A stretch of 64,000 nt of DNA from Eubacteriales bacterium (GTDB taxonomy: Bacteria; Bacillota; Clostridia; Lachnospirales; Lachnospiraceae): the NCBI GenBank assembly GCA_030524745.1, contig JAUNGC010000003.1, positions 93,860-157,859 of the forward strand, read 5' to 3'. Below are positions 37,704 to 46,623 of this stretch, piece by piece; the stretch's first letter is position 1; each line of letters starts with the position of its first letter. The notes under the pieces are model-generated. The model searched no databases. It was not told the origin of the DNA and was given only the letters and a program-made list of their open reading frames with translations. The translations under genes were made by a program, and so were the position numbers.

Positions 37704-37778
37704 GTGTAAGTCCCCGGCGTCGTACCGGCGCCCATAGCGTCAGTCTCACAGAAAACCATGATTCACAGGAAATCAAAT

Positions 37779-38465
37779 ATGCGTATTTTATTGGTAGAAG
37801 ATGATAAAAAACTGAATCTCTCCCTGAAATTTCAATTAGAACAGGAAAAATTTATGGTGGATGCCTGCTATGACGGAGAAGAGGCGCTTTATTATATGAA
37901 CGAAACGATTTATGATTTGATCCTTCTGGACCGGATGCTTCCTGTCCGAAACGGTCTATCGGTCCTTCGGGAAATGCGCGGCCGCGGCATACAGACTCCC
38001 GTCATTTTACTCACCGCGCTGGGCGAAGTACAGGATAAAATTGCCGGTCTGGACTGCGGCGCCGATGATTATCTGGTGAAGCCCTTTGACTTTGAAGAAC
38101 TGTGCGCCCGCATCCGAAGCATCCTGCGGCGTCCAAGGCAATTGACCGCGTCCGAAACGCTTACCTTTGCAGATCTCGCCTATATGCCCGCCTCCCTTAC
38201 CTTAAAGGGGCCCGACGGTTCCTGTCTGCTGTCCCGCCGGGAAGGCGCTCTGCTGGAAACGTTTCTGCGCAATTTTTCTCAATCGCTTTCCCGCTCCTCC
38301 CTGTTAATTCACGTCTGGGGACCGGACAGCGATGTGGAAGAAGGCAATCTGGACAACTACATTTACTTTTTGCGCAGACGCCTGAAAGCTGTCGGTTCCG
38401 CCGCAGGCATCGTCACTGTCCGCGGCATCGGATACCGTCTGGAGGAAAATACGCAGTCTTCCTAG
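37779..38465 (+). CDS. OmpR/PhoB-type response regulator
   Basis: 228 aa from ATG 37779 after AGGAA. The receiver domain has D8/D9 and phospho-acceptor D51 in LLDRMLP, and the conserved lysine in LVKPFDFEEL. The C-terminal winged helix ends NLDNYIYFLRRRLK and RGIGYRLEE. It is followed by the kinase gene after 44 bases. It probably binds the 11-bp tandem repeats in front of itself, the lipoprotein and the remote permease operon. Confidence 0.93.
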   Translation: MRILLVEDDKKLNLSLKFQLEQEKFMVDACYDGEEALYYMNETIYDLILLDRMLPVRNGLSVLREMRGRGIQTPVILLTALGEVQDKIAGLDCGADDYLVKPFDFEELCARIRSILRRPRQLTASETLTFADLAYMPASLTLKGPDGSCLLSRREGALLETFLRNFSQSLSRSSLLIHVWGPDSDVEEGNLDNYIYFLRRRLKAVGSAAGIVTVRGIGYRLEENTQSS

Positions 38466-38509
38466 CCCAAAGAAAAACGCAAAAAAATCTCCCGCCGAAA
38501 GGAGTTTTT

Positions 38510-39791
38510 ATGTTTCATAAAGTTCACCTGCAACTCACCTTTTTATGTCTGGGCATCACCGCGCTCATTCTGGGAATTATGTCCGTAAGCTATCTTTATA
38601 TTTCTGAAAAGAATCTGAAGGAAACCTATTTTTCCTCCTTCCAAAGCGACATGAATACGCTGCTTTCCAATCTGGAACACCGAACCGTCATCTCCCACAG
38701 ATGGCTTTCGCAGATGGAAGGAAACGGTAAATATATCATTGATATTCAGGACAACGGCGTGCATTTTCTCTGGGGGACCCAAAACGGGAATCCCTCTGAA
38801 AACCGAAACGCCGTAATTGAAAGCGGATGGAAATTTTATGAAAGCCGCTTCCAAACAGAGTCCCCCTCCGACGCGTTTTCCATCTATCATCAGGAATTTG
38901 CATTTGCTTCCGCCGGCGCCGGAACGCCTGATTATTACGGCTGCGCTGCTTTTTCCCTGCGCGAAACAGGTCTGCTTTCCATACTCGTTTTAGAACCGCT
39001 CGCCCCCTTAAACCGGCAAATCCGTTCTCAGCGCGTCACGTTTGCGGCACTCATTTTCATCTGCTGTATCGTCTTAGGCATTTTCTCCTGGTATTTCACC
39101 GGCAGGCTTCTTGCTCCCATTGAGCAGAGCCGCCAAAGCCAGAGCCGGTTTATTGCCGCGGCTTCTCACGAGCTGCGCACCCCGCTTTCCGTCATTCTTT
39201 CCGCCGCATCCGCCTGCAAAAAAGCCAATTCTTCGGAGCAGGACAAATTTTTCGACATCATACAGGAAGAAGGCGAAAGCATGTCCCGTCTGATCAGCGA
39301 CCTTCTCATGCTGGCGGGCGCAGACAGCCGGACCGCTCTGATCCGGAAGGAAGACTGCGAAGCGGACACACTGCTTTTAAACTTCTATGAAGCCTTTGAA
39401 CCGCTCGCCAGAGAAAGGGGCTACCTTCTGACCATATTTCTGCCGGATAAAAAAATAGCGCCCGTACGGTGCGACAGTGACCGCATCCGTCAGGTGCTTT
39501 CCATTCTGATTCATAACGCTTTCAGTTATACGCCGCCCGGCAGCCGCATCCGGCTCTCTTTGGCTGAAACGGCGGAGAACCTCCTCCTACAATGGTCCCG
39601 GCATTCCGGATGACGCAAAGCCGCATATCTTTGAGCGCTTCTACCGGGCCGACGCCGCCCACAGCAGCGACACGCACTTCGGCCTGGGGCTTTCCATCGC
39701 CGACGAAATCGTGCGCGCCCATAACGGTCAAATCACCGTAGCCGATACGCCGGGCGGCGGCGCTACCTTCACGGTCATGCTGCCGTGCTGA
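38510..39791 (+). pseudogene. Sensor histidine kinase, frameshifted in the ATPase domain
   Basis: ATG 38510 follows GGAG. There are two membrane helices (about 8-30 and 180-200) around an outside sensor, then the phospho-histidine motif SHELRTPLS and the N box HNAFSYTPPGSR. Translation then stops at 39613. The missing end, NGPGIPDD...HIFERFYRAD...GLGLSIADEIV, continues in another frame from 39591 to a TGA at 39789. The residues before NGPG, including the conserved D of the G1 box, are absent, as expected for a small out-of-frame deletion of about 11 bases. A sequencing error is an alternative. Confidence 0.85.
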
Positions 39792-39834
39792 GCCGCGCGC
39801 GCCCGTCTTCCTGACTTCTCTGCCTGTTTTGAAT

Positions 39835-39859
39835 GGCATATGCGCCCTGCGCATATGCC
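39835..39859. repeat. GC-rich hairpin after the kinase gene
   Basis: GGCATATGCGC-CCT-GCGCATATGCC, an 11-bp perfect stem in a very GC-rich spacer (39792-39912). There is no T-run, so simple termination is uncertain. Confidence 0.6.
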
Positions 39860-39912
39860 CGCGCCGCGCGCTGGCCGCGCAGCGGCCTTCCGCCTGCGCG
39901 CATGCGCATCCC

Positions 39913-39947
39913 TACATCCGAACTCAACTCAGTTGAGTTCGGATGTA
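39913..39947. repeat. 35-bp perfect palindrome across the mscL stop codon
   Basis: Arms of 17 bases (TACATCCGAACTCAACT and its complement) around a single C at 39930. The inner arm encodes the last residues of MscL and the stop codon lies at the axis, so the gene end is mirrored downstream. No T-run follows. Confidence 0.8.
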
Positions 39948-40342
39948 CAGTGAGGACACCGTGTTGCATCAATCGCGATCTCGCTCTTGCAGTAAGGGCA
40001 TGTCTTCGTTGTCGGCGCAGCAGGCGCTTCCTCTTCCTTCTTTTTTCCAATGCTCGCCAGCGCATTCATTCCCTTCACCAGCAGGAAAATGATGACCGCC
40101 ATGATGATGAAATTGATGACCGCTGTTATAAATGCGCCATAGCGGATTTCCACATCGCCTACCGTAGCCACCATATAGTTCAAATCCGTATTGGCAACCA
40201 GTCCGATTAACGGGGAAATCACATCATTGACCAGAGAATTGATGATCGCCTGAAATGCAGCGCCGATAATAACACCGACTGCCAGATCCATCACATTGCC
40301 GCGCAATGCAAATTCCTTAAATTCGTTGAAAAATTTTTTCAT
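39929..40342 (-). CDS. mscL: Large-conductance mechanosensitive channel MscL with C-terminal zinc ribbon
   Basis: 137 aa from ATG 40342 after AAAGGAG. FALRGNVMDLAVGVIIGAAF is the MscL TM1 signature, and TM2 (IMAVIIFLLVKGMN) follows. Instead of the usual charged C-terminal helix the protein ends in a zinc ribbon, CPYCKSEI...CPHC. MscL opens under membrane tension to release solutes in osmotic downshock. It starts 4 bases inside the end of the serine hydrolase gene, so the two are coupled. Confidence 0.95.
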   Translation of the reverse strand: MKKFFNEFKEFALRGNVMDLAVGVIIGAAFQAIINSLVNDVISPLIGLVANTDLNYMVATVGDVEIRYGAFITAVINFIIMAVIIFLLVKGMNALASIGKKKEEEAPAAPTTKTCPYCKSEIAIDATRCPHCTSELN

Positions 40343-41778
40343 TTTTTTCCGCTCCTTTGTATTCTGATATGATTTTTGATATGTGTTCCGGCATACCCTG
40401 ACAGGCATATAAATGCTCCCCAAATTGCGATGCGCAAACAGGGCGAATACCATACTGCCAATGTCAGATAATTATAATGTAAAATGTAAGGGAATGCAAC
40501 AACAATCATCGCCAGCAGCAATGCTCCGGCCGCCTTCATGAGTGCATGCTTTCCCGCGTTCTCCCTTTTTTTCAGGATACATATTCCCGCATAAAGTTCA
40601 ATAAGACACAGGATGAATCCAATAAAATCCAACATCGAAACCATGTCCAGATAAAGTCCAATTTTCACGCTTTCACCATGTATCATCCGATATACACCAT
40701 CCGCAGTTGCAGTAACAGCCGCACCGCAGACATTTGCCACTGCGAAAACTGCTTTTGATTCGTCTGTATCAATGATTACCTGCGAAGAAAAATTTGGATT
40801 ATTACCGCTATGACAAATATATCCGTCATAGATATTCCATCCTGCCCAATAATTCTGTTTCGTCTCAATGGGATAAGAATGAGATTCTGCAATTGCCGTT
40901 TTCAGCTTTTCCAGTGGCTCTGTCATATCCGCTTCAAACATTCCCATCTGTGCCTTAAGCCATATGCGCAGATCTTTTGTATTTGACACCAGATATCCTG
41001 CCGCGGTATTTCCGTAAAATGCGGGCGCATCATATTTCGCCGCTCTCATCAGCACATAACGATACCCCTGCGCCAACTGCGCCGTTTTTGAATTATCAAC
41101 TCTGAAATAGCTGTTTGTCATCCCCAATGGTTCCAGCACATTCTGCTTTATGTATTCTTCATATGCAATGCCTGTGATCTGTTCCATAATAAGCGCCAGA
41201 ATATCATAGTTAATGGTTGCATAACTGTGTACCGTCCCAGGCAGATGATCCAGTTCAACGTTCCGGACAGCCCTGACTGTTTTCTCCAACAGTCCTCCAT
41301 CATTTTCTGTCCCGACCGGCAGAACGGAAATCGTCCATGCAGGAATGCCGCTGGTATGACACAATAACTGCTCTATAGTCACGTCCGCCTTCTTTCCTTT
41401 ATAGACAAGCGCAAACCATGGTAAATACCGGTTGACAGGATCCTCTCTGTCAAGTGCGTCATTCTGCTCCAATAATAAAATGCCCAATGCCGTAAATGCT
41501 TTCGTGGCAGAGGCTAATTCATATTGTGTATCGCCGCTTGCTTCTGTTTTTGTGCTTTTATCCGCATACCCGACATTAAGATAGCTTTCCTGATTATCGT
41601 TGAAAATCACCATGGACATTCCGGGCACATCTGCAATTTCGCACATTTTTTCAACATACAAATCCATCTGCTCCGGCCCATATTCTTTTGTGTCATAATG
41701 CTTCAAAAAATAGTCCGCAAAGCATAGAAATATCAAAATAATAATTGCCAGCTTCGCTGCTTTTCCAACTTTTTTCAT
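40339..41778 (-). CDS. Membrane serine hydrolase of the beta-lactamase/PBP4* family
   Basis: 479 aa from ATG 41778 after AGGA. An N-terminal membrane helix (about 8-25) precedes a class C-like serine hydrolase domain with S90-A-T-K93 (SxxK), YATINY as the tyrosine motif and HSG in the third motif. Four membrane helices form the last 110 residues. Such proteins act as esterases or D-amino-acid peptidases; true beta-lactamase activity is unlikely to be the main role. It is coupled to mscL. Confidence 0.88.
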   Translation of the reverse strand: MKKVGKAAKLAIIILIFLCFADYFLKHYDTKEYGPEQMDLYVEKMCEIADVPGMSMVIFNDNQESYLNVGYADKSTKTEASGDTQYELASATKAFTALGILLLEQNDALDREDPVNRYLPWFALVYKGKKADVTIEQLLCHTSGIPAWTISVLPVGTENDGGLLEKTVRAVRNVELDHLPGTVHSYATINYDILALIMEQITGIAYEEYIKQNVLEPLGMTNSYFRVDNSKTAQLAQGYRYVLMRAAKYDAPAFYGNTAAGYLVSNTKDLRIWLKAQMGMFEADMTEPLEKLKTAIAESHSYPIETKQNYWAGWNIYDGYICHSGNNPNFSSQVIIDTDESKAVFAVANVCGAAVTATADGVYRMIHGESVKIGLYLDMVSMLDFIGFILCLIELYAGICILKKRENAGKHALMKAAGALLLAMIVVAFPYILHYNYLTLAVWYSPCLRIAIWGAFICLSGYAGTHIKNHIRIQRSGKK

Positions 41779-41850
41779 CTGTATCATCCTAAACTGTCAT
41801 TCGCCGCTTCCTGACGCACCACTGCCAATAAAAGCCGATTGCTTCCCGCC

Positions 41851-41879
41851 TTGCGCTCCGGCAAAGGCAATGCTATAAT
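41851..41879 (+). promoter_or_regulatory. Promoter just before the propeller-like gene
   Basis: TTGCGC (41851-41856), 17-bp spacer and a perfect TATAAT (41874-41879). The ATG at 41887 is only 7 bases after the -10 box. Confidence 0.7.
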
Positions 41880-41886
41880 GGGAAAC

Positions 41887-42924
41887 ATGAAAAAGCACAC
41901 TTTACTTCACCAAACCGAACATCAGAAACGCCGGATTGCGGCAGTATCCGCCGCAATTTTTTTTGTGATCCTTCTTGCCGTGACCGCTTTTATCCTCTGT
42001 CACAGGCTGCGCCGGCCTTCCGTGATCTGTCTGGCCTCCCCTGCCGAAGAACCTCTTGCAGGAGGAATCACTTACAACACCTGGCAGGCGCTTTCGGTTC
42101 CCACTCAGATCACCAGAATCGGCGGGGACTATTTTATCGTGGACTGTTATCACAATCAGATCCTGACCAGTGCTTCGCTGGACAGGCCCCTTACGGAATG
42201 GTTTGTTCTGACGGATCAGATCAACCGGGGACATACCATCGCCGGAGACGGCGTCGTTTATCTGGCCGATGATACGGAAAACAACCGGATTCTGATTTTT
42301 GAAAAGAAGGACAGCCTGTTTTATCTGACACAATCCTTTGAGAATATCGGCATCCGCCCGCATTATGTGGTATATGATGAGAACAGCGAACGCTTTTATG
42401 CCTTAAGCTCCATGACCGGCGAATTGTATGTATTTTTCCGTCCACAGAAAGATTCTTCCGCAGTCGCTCTGGAAAAAATTATGTCCATTCCGGAACTGAA
42501 CAATATTTATGTCCGCTCCTTCACAATTGACGGCGACGATATCTATTTTGTATCCGGCAACAGTTCCATCATCCGGGCTGATAAAAAGGATCTGGACATT
42601 CTGGAAACCTGGCCCGTTCCCGTCGAGATCGCAGGTATGGTGCAGTTGACGAAAATCCAGAACTATTTTTATATCACGGTATCCACAGATCTCTATGGCA
42701 GTCAGGATTATGCCACCCTTCTCCGGGTAAAGGATCTTACCGATCTGGAAAACGGCAGTTGGGAAGATATCTATGCTTCCTTTATCGGCGGCGGCACTCC
42801 TTACTATATTTCTTCCTTTGACGGACATTTCTATCTCACGGAACACAGGATTCCCGGACACGGCATTTGGCAGTTTGATGTGGAAGACGACCGGCTCACA
42901 CAAATCCAGACGCTGTTTCCCTGA
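41887..42924 (+). CDS. Membrane-anchored beta-propeller-like protein
   Basis: 345 aa from ATG 41887. One membrane helix (about 18-38) is followed by an outside domain of recurring strands (TQITRIGGDYFIVDCYHNQI, HTIAGDGVVYLADDTENNRI, YVVYDENSERFYALSS), like an NHL or six-bladed propeller. No catalytic signature is seen and the function is unknown. The promoter is so close that the transcript would start at or within a few bases of the ATG. A start at 41878 would lie inside the -10 box. It ends at a bidirectional terminator. Confidence 0.75.
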   Translation: MKKHTLLHQTEHQKRRIAAVSAAIFFVILLAVTAFILCHRLRRPSVICLASPAEEPLAGGITYNTWQALSVPTQITRIGGDYFIVDCYHNQILTSASLDRPLTEWFVLTDQINRGHTIAGDGVVYLADDTENNRILIFEKKDSLFYLTQSFENIGIRPHYVVYDENSERFYALSSMTGELYVFFRPQKDSSAVALEKIMSIPELNNIYVRSFTIDGDDIYFVSGNSSIIRADKKDLDILETWPVPVEIAGMVQLTKIQNYFYITVSTDLYGSQDYATLLRVKDLTDLENGSWEDIYASFIGGGTPYYISSFDGHFYLTEHRIPGHGIWQFDVEDDRLTQIQTLFP

Positions 42925-42971
42925 CAGACTCCTTTCTTTCCGAGCCTGCCGGCAGGCCCTATCCGATGAAA

Positions 42972-43025
42972 AAAGGAGACATAGGAATGCAAACATCTTT
43001 TCTTTGCGCCTCGTATGTCTCCTTT
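42972..43025. terminator. Bidirectional terminator
   Basis: 12-bp stem AAAGGAGACATA / TATGTCTCCTTT with a 30-base loop, preceded by A6 and followed by TTTCTC, between convergent genes. Confidence 0.65.
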
Positions 43026-43056
43026 CTCATTGCCGCATTCCGTCCGGTCCTTTAGG

Positions 43057-44238
43057 CTACATCTTCACAAACCAGCATACAGCCCCCAGTACCAGCGCAA
43101 TTGCCAGTGTAATGATGCAATAAGCCGCATAATCGCTGCAGAACAGGAATATCGTAATCAAAAGCAAAACTGCAATCACCACCCGCATCCAGGACACCGG
43201 AGTCTCCCCACCGGCCTTTCCCGTCTGTCCGTTTACCATGAAGTGATAGGTTTTTCCTTTAAACTGATAAGCCGAAAGCCAGATCGGAAGCAAAAGGTAT
43301 TTGTATGTAATCCTGCTGTACTGCACATTCAGTTTTTCCACCTTTGCGCGGTCCGCCCTGTGTTCTGCGATAATTTTCTGTTCAATGTTGTTTTCCAGTT
43401 TTCTGCGGATGAAATTCTTTGCCTTCTCCCAGGCCGCCTTAAGCCCCAGAGAATAGCGTTCCGCCACAAATCCGGCCACGTATTCCGGCTTATATTTCTT
43501 ATTGTCCGCCGTGTTGAAGGGTTCCACGTCCTTCATCAGACTTTCCTCGTAGCGGGTGGATGCCAGCACCAGTTCGTCATCAAAATCTTCCCGGTAATGT
43601 CCCTGAATCGGATGCCAGTCCGTTACGGTTCTCACCTTATCCCCGTTCTTTATCTTACGGTCGATGCCAAATTGCCCTCTATAGCTACATTCCGCATGGG
43701 CATCAAACGTCCAGTAAGGCAGATAAACGCCCTTAAACGCGCCTGGCTTCGTACTTTCCTTTGCCGCTCTGGGGCAAAACAGCTTTCTTTTGATCCAGGA
43801 GGCAAACTTTCCCGCCGCTTCCTTCGCCGTCAGTTGAAAGGGAACCACGCCGCCGGGCGCCATCGTTTCCTCGCCCTTTTCCTCCATTACCTGATTGGAA
43901 CCGCAGTATGGACATTCGTTTGCAATTTGCAGATCATCATAAACCGACTCCGCACCGCAGGCTTTACAGATGATAACTTTCTTTTTTACGCCCCAGTCAC
44001 AGTTGGCCGTCTGCTCTGCACTGGCAAAATCCAGTTCCTCTGCTGCCGTATCGCCATCGTCTTCGTTGTGCGCTGCAGGAATCTCCTCCATATAATCACA
44101 ATAAGGGCATTTCAGCATTCCGGTGGAAGGGTCAAAATCCATGACCCCTCCGCACTGCGGACACTTCCGGTCCGTCTCTTCCTTCGTATGCTCAAGCTGC
44201 AATTCTTCCCCTGTTGAGGTCATCGACATATCTGCCAT
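43057..44238 (-). CDS. Zinc-ribbon membrane protein (YdjG-like)
   Basis: 393 aa. Two zinc ribbons (CPQCGG...CPYCDY at about 25-48 and CKACGA...CPYCGS at about 90-115) precede a large soluble domain and two C-terminal membrane helices (about 345-390). The layout matches B. subtilis YdjG, which works with YdjH and the SPFH protein YdjI. It is the third gene of a minus-strand operon after the YdjH-like and SPFH genes, 22 bases from the latter. Older records call such proteins 'TFIIB-type zinc ribbon' or PriA-like, which is misleading. Confidence 0.8.
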   Translation of the reverse strand: MADMSMTSTGEELQLEHTKEETDRKCPQCGGVMDFDPSTGMLKCPYCDYMEEIPAAHNEDDGDTAAEELDFASAEQTANCDWGVKKKVIICKACGAESVYDDLQIANECPYCGSNQVMEEKGEETMAPGGVVPFQLTAKEAAGKFASWIKRKLFCPRAAKESTKPGAFKGVYLPYWTFDAHAECSYRGQFGIDRKIKNGDKVRTVTDWHPIQGHYREDFDDELVLASTRYEESLMKDVEPFNTADNKKYKPEYVAGFVAERYSLGLKAAWEKAKNFIRRKLENNIEQKIIAEHRADRAKVEKLNVQYSRITYKYLLLPIWLSAYQFKGKTYHFMVNGQTGKAGGETPVSWMRVVIAVLLLITIFLFCSDYAAYCIITLAIALVLGAVCWFVKM

Positions 44239-44260
44239 TGTTAATCCCCCTCATTTCTCA

Positions 44261-45607
44261 TCATTTGATATCGTTTTCGTCAAAGGGGTCTCCGCACTCC
44301 GGACAGAATTTCGGCGGATTTGCCGGATCTTCCGGCTCCCAGCCGCACTTATCGCATTTATAAAGAGGAATCCCGGCAGGCTTTTTCTTCCCGCATTCCG
44401 AACAGAACTTGCCCTTATTCTGCGCGCCGCAGGAGCAGGTCCAGAAATTATTTTCTGCCGGCTTCGGGCTGCCGCACTCCGCACAGAATTTTCCTGTATT
44501 CCCGGATGCGCCGCAGGAACAAGTCCATCCTGCGGTCTGAGCCTTTGGCTGCATCTGCGGCTGTGCCTGCTGATACTGCGCCTGAGCCTGTGCCTGCTGC
44601 TGTCCCATGGCAAACAGATCCTGCGCGTTCATGCCGCCCGCATTTGTCGCCATATTCATGCCGGCAAACGCCATCATCGGTCCTGCATTCTGATTGGAAG
44701 CCGCCGCCTGCATTGCGGAGGCCTGCGCGCCTACCAGATGTGCCGCCGCCATATTCGGATTGCGGAAAGCCGCATTTCTCTGCAGTTCCTTAATCATCTT
44801 CTCGTCTTCTTCCGGAGCCTTCACAGAATTTACGCCGAAAGTGCTGATCTCAATCCCGTATTTTGCGCCCCAACTCTCCGACAGAACTTCGTTTAATGCA
44901 TTGGATAATTCTGTCGTATGTCCGGGCAGGGAACTATAACGGATTCCCATATCGGAAATTTTTGAAAATGCGGGCTGCAGCGCCGTCAAAAGTTCGCTCT
45001 TTAACTGGGAATCAATCAGGTCCCTGGTAAATTCGTCCGTCACATTGCCGCACACATTTTTATAGAAAAGAATCGGATCCACGATCCTGTAGGCATACTC
45101 GCCATGACATCGTATTGCAATATCGATATCCAGGCCGATATTGTTGTCCACCACGCGGAACGGAACCGGATTCGCCGTTCCATACCGGTTTCCCATGATC
45201 TCTTTCGTATTGAAGAAATACACCCGCTGATCCTTGCCGGTATCGCCGCCCATGGAAACGCGCCTGCCAAACTGTTTGAAACTCTCTTTCATCCCTGTAG
45301 AAAGATTTCCGTAGAAAATGCTCGGTTCCGTGGAAGTATCGTAGACGAATTCTCCCGCTTCCGCGCAGACCTCCACAATCGCTCCCTGGTCCACAATGAT
45401 CATGCACTGCCCTTCGTTGACCGCAATAATGGAGCCGTTCGTAATCAAATTATCGCTGCCTTTTGTGTTAAAACCTCTTTTGGATTTCCGGGTCTCTCCC
45501 TTTTTGACCAGAACATCCGCCTCCAGAGACGGGCAGTAAAAATACTCTCTCCACTGATCCGCCAGCACGCTTTTGGCCGCGCCGATACCTACCTGCAAAA
45601 TTCCCAT
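44261..45607 (-). CDS. SPFH domain protein with C-terminal zinc ribbons (YdjI-like)
   Basis: 448 aa. An N-terminal SPFH/band-7 domain (about 30-260, with ADQWREYFYCPSLEADVLVK) and an alanine/glutamine-rich linker (QQQAQAQAQYQQ) precede three zinc ribbons (CSCGA...CAECGS, CSCGA...CSECGK, CDKCGW...CPECGD). There is no membrane segment. It resembles B. subtilis YdjI, which is held at the membrane by YdjG and YdjH and works with PspA. It forms an operon with its two neighbours. Confidence 0.88.
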   Translation of the reverse strand: MGILQVGIGAAKSVLADQWREYFYCPSLEADVLVKKGETRKSKRGFNTKGSDNLITNGSIIAVNEGQCMIIVDQGAIVEVCAEAGEFVYDTSTEPSIFYGNLSTGMKESFKQFGRRVSMGGDTGKDQRVYFFNTKEIMGNRYGTANPVPFRVVDNNIGLDIDIAIRCHGEYAYRIVDPILFYKNVCGNVTDEFTRDLIDSQLKSELLTALQPAFSKISDMGIRYSSLPGHTTELSNALNEVLSESWGAKYGIEISTFGVNSVKAPEEDEKMIKELQRNAAFRNPNMAAAHLVGAQASAMQAAASNQNAGPMMAFAGMNMATNAGGMNAQDLFAMGQQQAQAQAQYQQAQPQMQPKAQTAGWTCSCGASGNTGKFCAECGSPKPAENNFWTCSCGAQNKGKFCSECGKKKPAGIPLYKCDKCGWEPEDPANPPKFCPECGDPFDENDIK

Positions 45608-45642
45608 AGCCGTTCCCTCCTGTAAGATGATTTGATTGACAA

Positions 45643-46398
45643 CTATAATTCCTTAAAACTATGTATACGCCATGCCTTACGGCTGATTTCCTCAATCCCG
45701 GCACCGCAGTATTCGCAAAACTTGTTTCCCAGCGTGCGGACAGGCGCGCCGCAGTTGGGACAACTCACCGCATATCCCGCCCCGCTGTATTTTGACAGGG
45801 CCTTTTCATAATCCTGAATATAGACCAGCTCCATATTATAACGGCTCTGCTTCATCGAGTTCTTGCTTCCGCTCTCCACATTGCCTTCATCGTCCGTCAC
45901 ATAAAAAATATACCCCACCGCGCTCTGTAAAACGACCTTACAGACGCCGTCCCGTTTCTCATAGCTGTTGATTCCGGTTTTGTGGATCTGAATTTTCTCA
46001 TAGTGGCGGCGCTTTCCATGGAGCGCATCCTCCTCGATCATGAGCCGCACCTGCTCCCGCAACACATCGTCAGCTTCACCCAGTCCGGTCAGAGAACCTG
46101 CCGAAATGGATAACAGGATGGATCGCAAAAGGTTCTCCGCCAGTTGCCGGAATTCAGCGAAAGAAAATTCCGGAAAATCCTTTGAAATTCTCGGCAGACA
46201 CAGATCCGTCATCGCCGCAACCGTTTTGGGGGCATTGGAATATTCCTCTTCCTGCTGTTTAAATCCCTCCGCAATATTCTCCGTGCCGAATACTTCTTTC
46301 GAAAAACTGCGCACCTTACTCCGCACTACAAAATACCCGACACATCCCGCACCCACAAGCAGCGCAGCAGCGATCACGATCCCCCATCCTGTCGACAT
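45643..46398 (-). CDS. Membrane protein with zinc ribbon (YdjH-like)
   Basis: 251 aa. An N-terminal membrane helix (about 5-25) and a Tim44-like soluble middle (about 60-190) precede a C-terminal zinc ribbon, CPNCGAP...CEYCGA. It resembles B. subtilis YdjH. It is the first gene of the three-gene operon and has its own promoter at 46449-46477. Confidence 0.8.
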   Translation of the reverse strand: MSTGWGIVIAAALLVGAGCVGYFVVRSKVRSFSKEVFGTENIAEGFKQQEEEYSNAPKTVAAMTDLCLPRISKDFPEFSFAEFRQLAENLLRSILLSISAGSLTGLGEADDVLREQVRLMIEEDALHGKRRHYEKIQIHKTGINSYEKRDGVCKVVLQSAVGYIFYVTDDEGNVESGSKNSMKQSRYNMELVYIQDYEKALSKYSGAGYAVSCPNCGAPVRTLGNKFCEYCGAGIEEISRKAWRIHSFKEL

Positions 46399-46448
46399 AT
46401 TTCCTTCCTCCGCCTCAAAATCCGGCCGGAAATCGCCCGGTCTTTTTC

Positions 46449-46477
46449 AGTATACCTGCTTTCTGTGGGAAACTCAA
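46449..46477 (-). promoter_or_regulatory. Promoter of the YdjH/YdjI/YdjG-like operon
   Basis: Minus strand TTGAGT (46472-46477), 17-bp spacer and TATACT (46449-46454). The consensus form suggests sigma-A. Confidence 0.7.
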
Positions 46478-46556
46478 TTTATTTTTGTAAAAATGCCGTA
46501 TTGTTCTTCATTCAGCATCCATAGGCCCTAACTTTTCCTGTATTTGCGGTTTTCAC

Positions 46557-46592
46557 AAAAAAAGCGCCCAAATGGTTATAACCACCGGACGC
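46557..46592 (-). terminator. Terminator after the repeat-domain protein gene
   Basis: Minus-strand hairpin GCGTCC...GGTTATAACC...GGGCGC followed by T7. It separates the secreted-protein pair from the YdjH-like operon. Confidence 0.8.
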
Positions 46593-46623
46593 CATTCCGA
46601 GATTTCCCTCGATCACTCACAAT

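Noticed and set aside
38102-38509. Upstream part of the 503-aa frame at 38102
   Set aside because: It overlaps the response regulator in another frame. The kinase starts at ATG 38510 with its own ribosome site.
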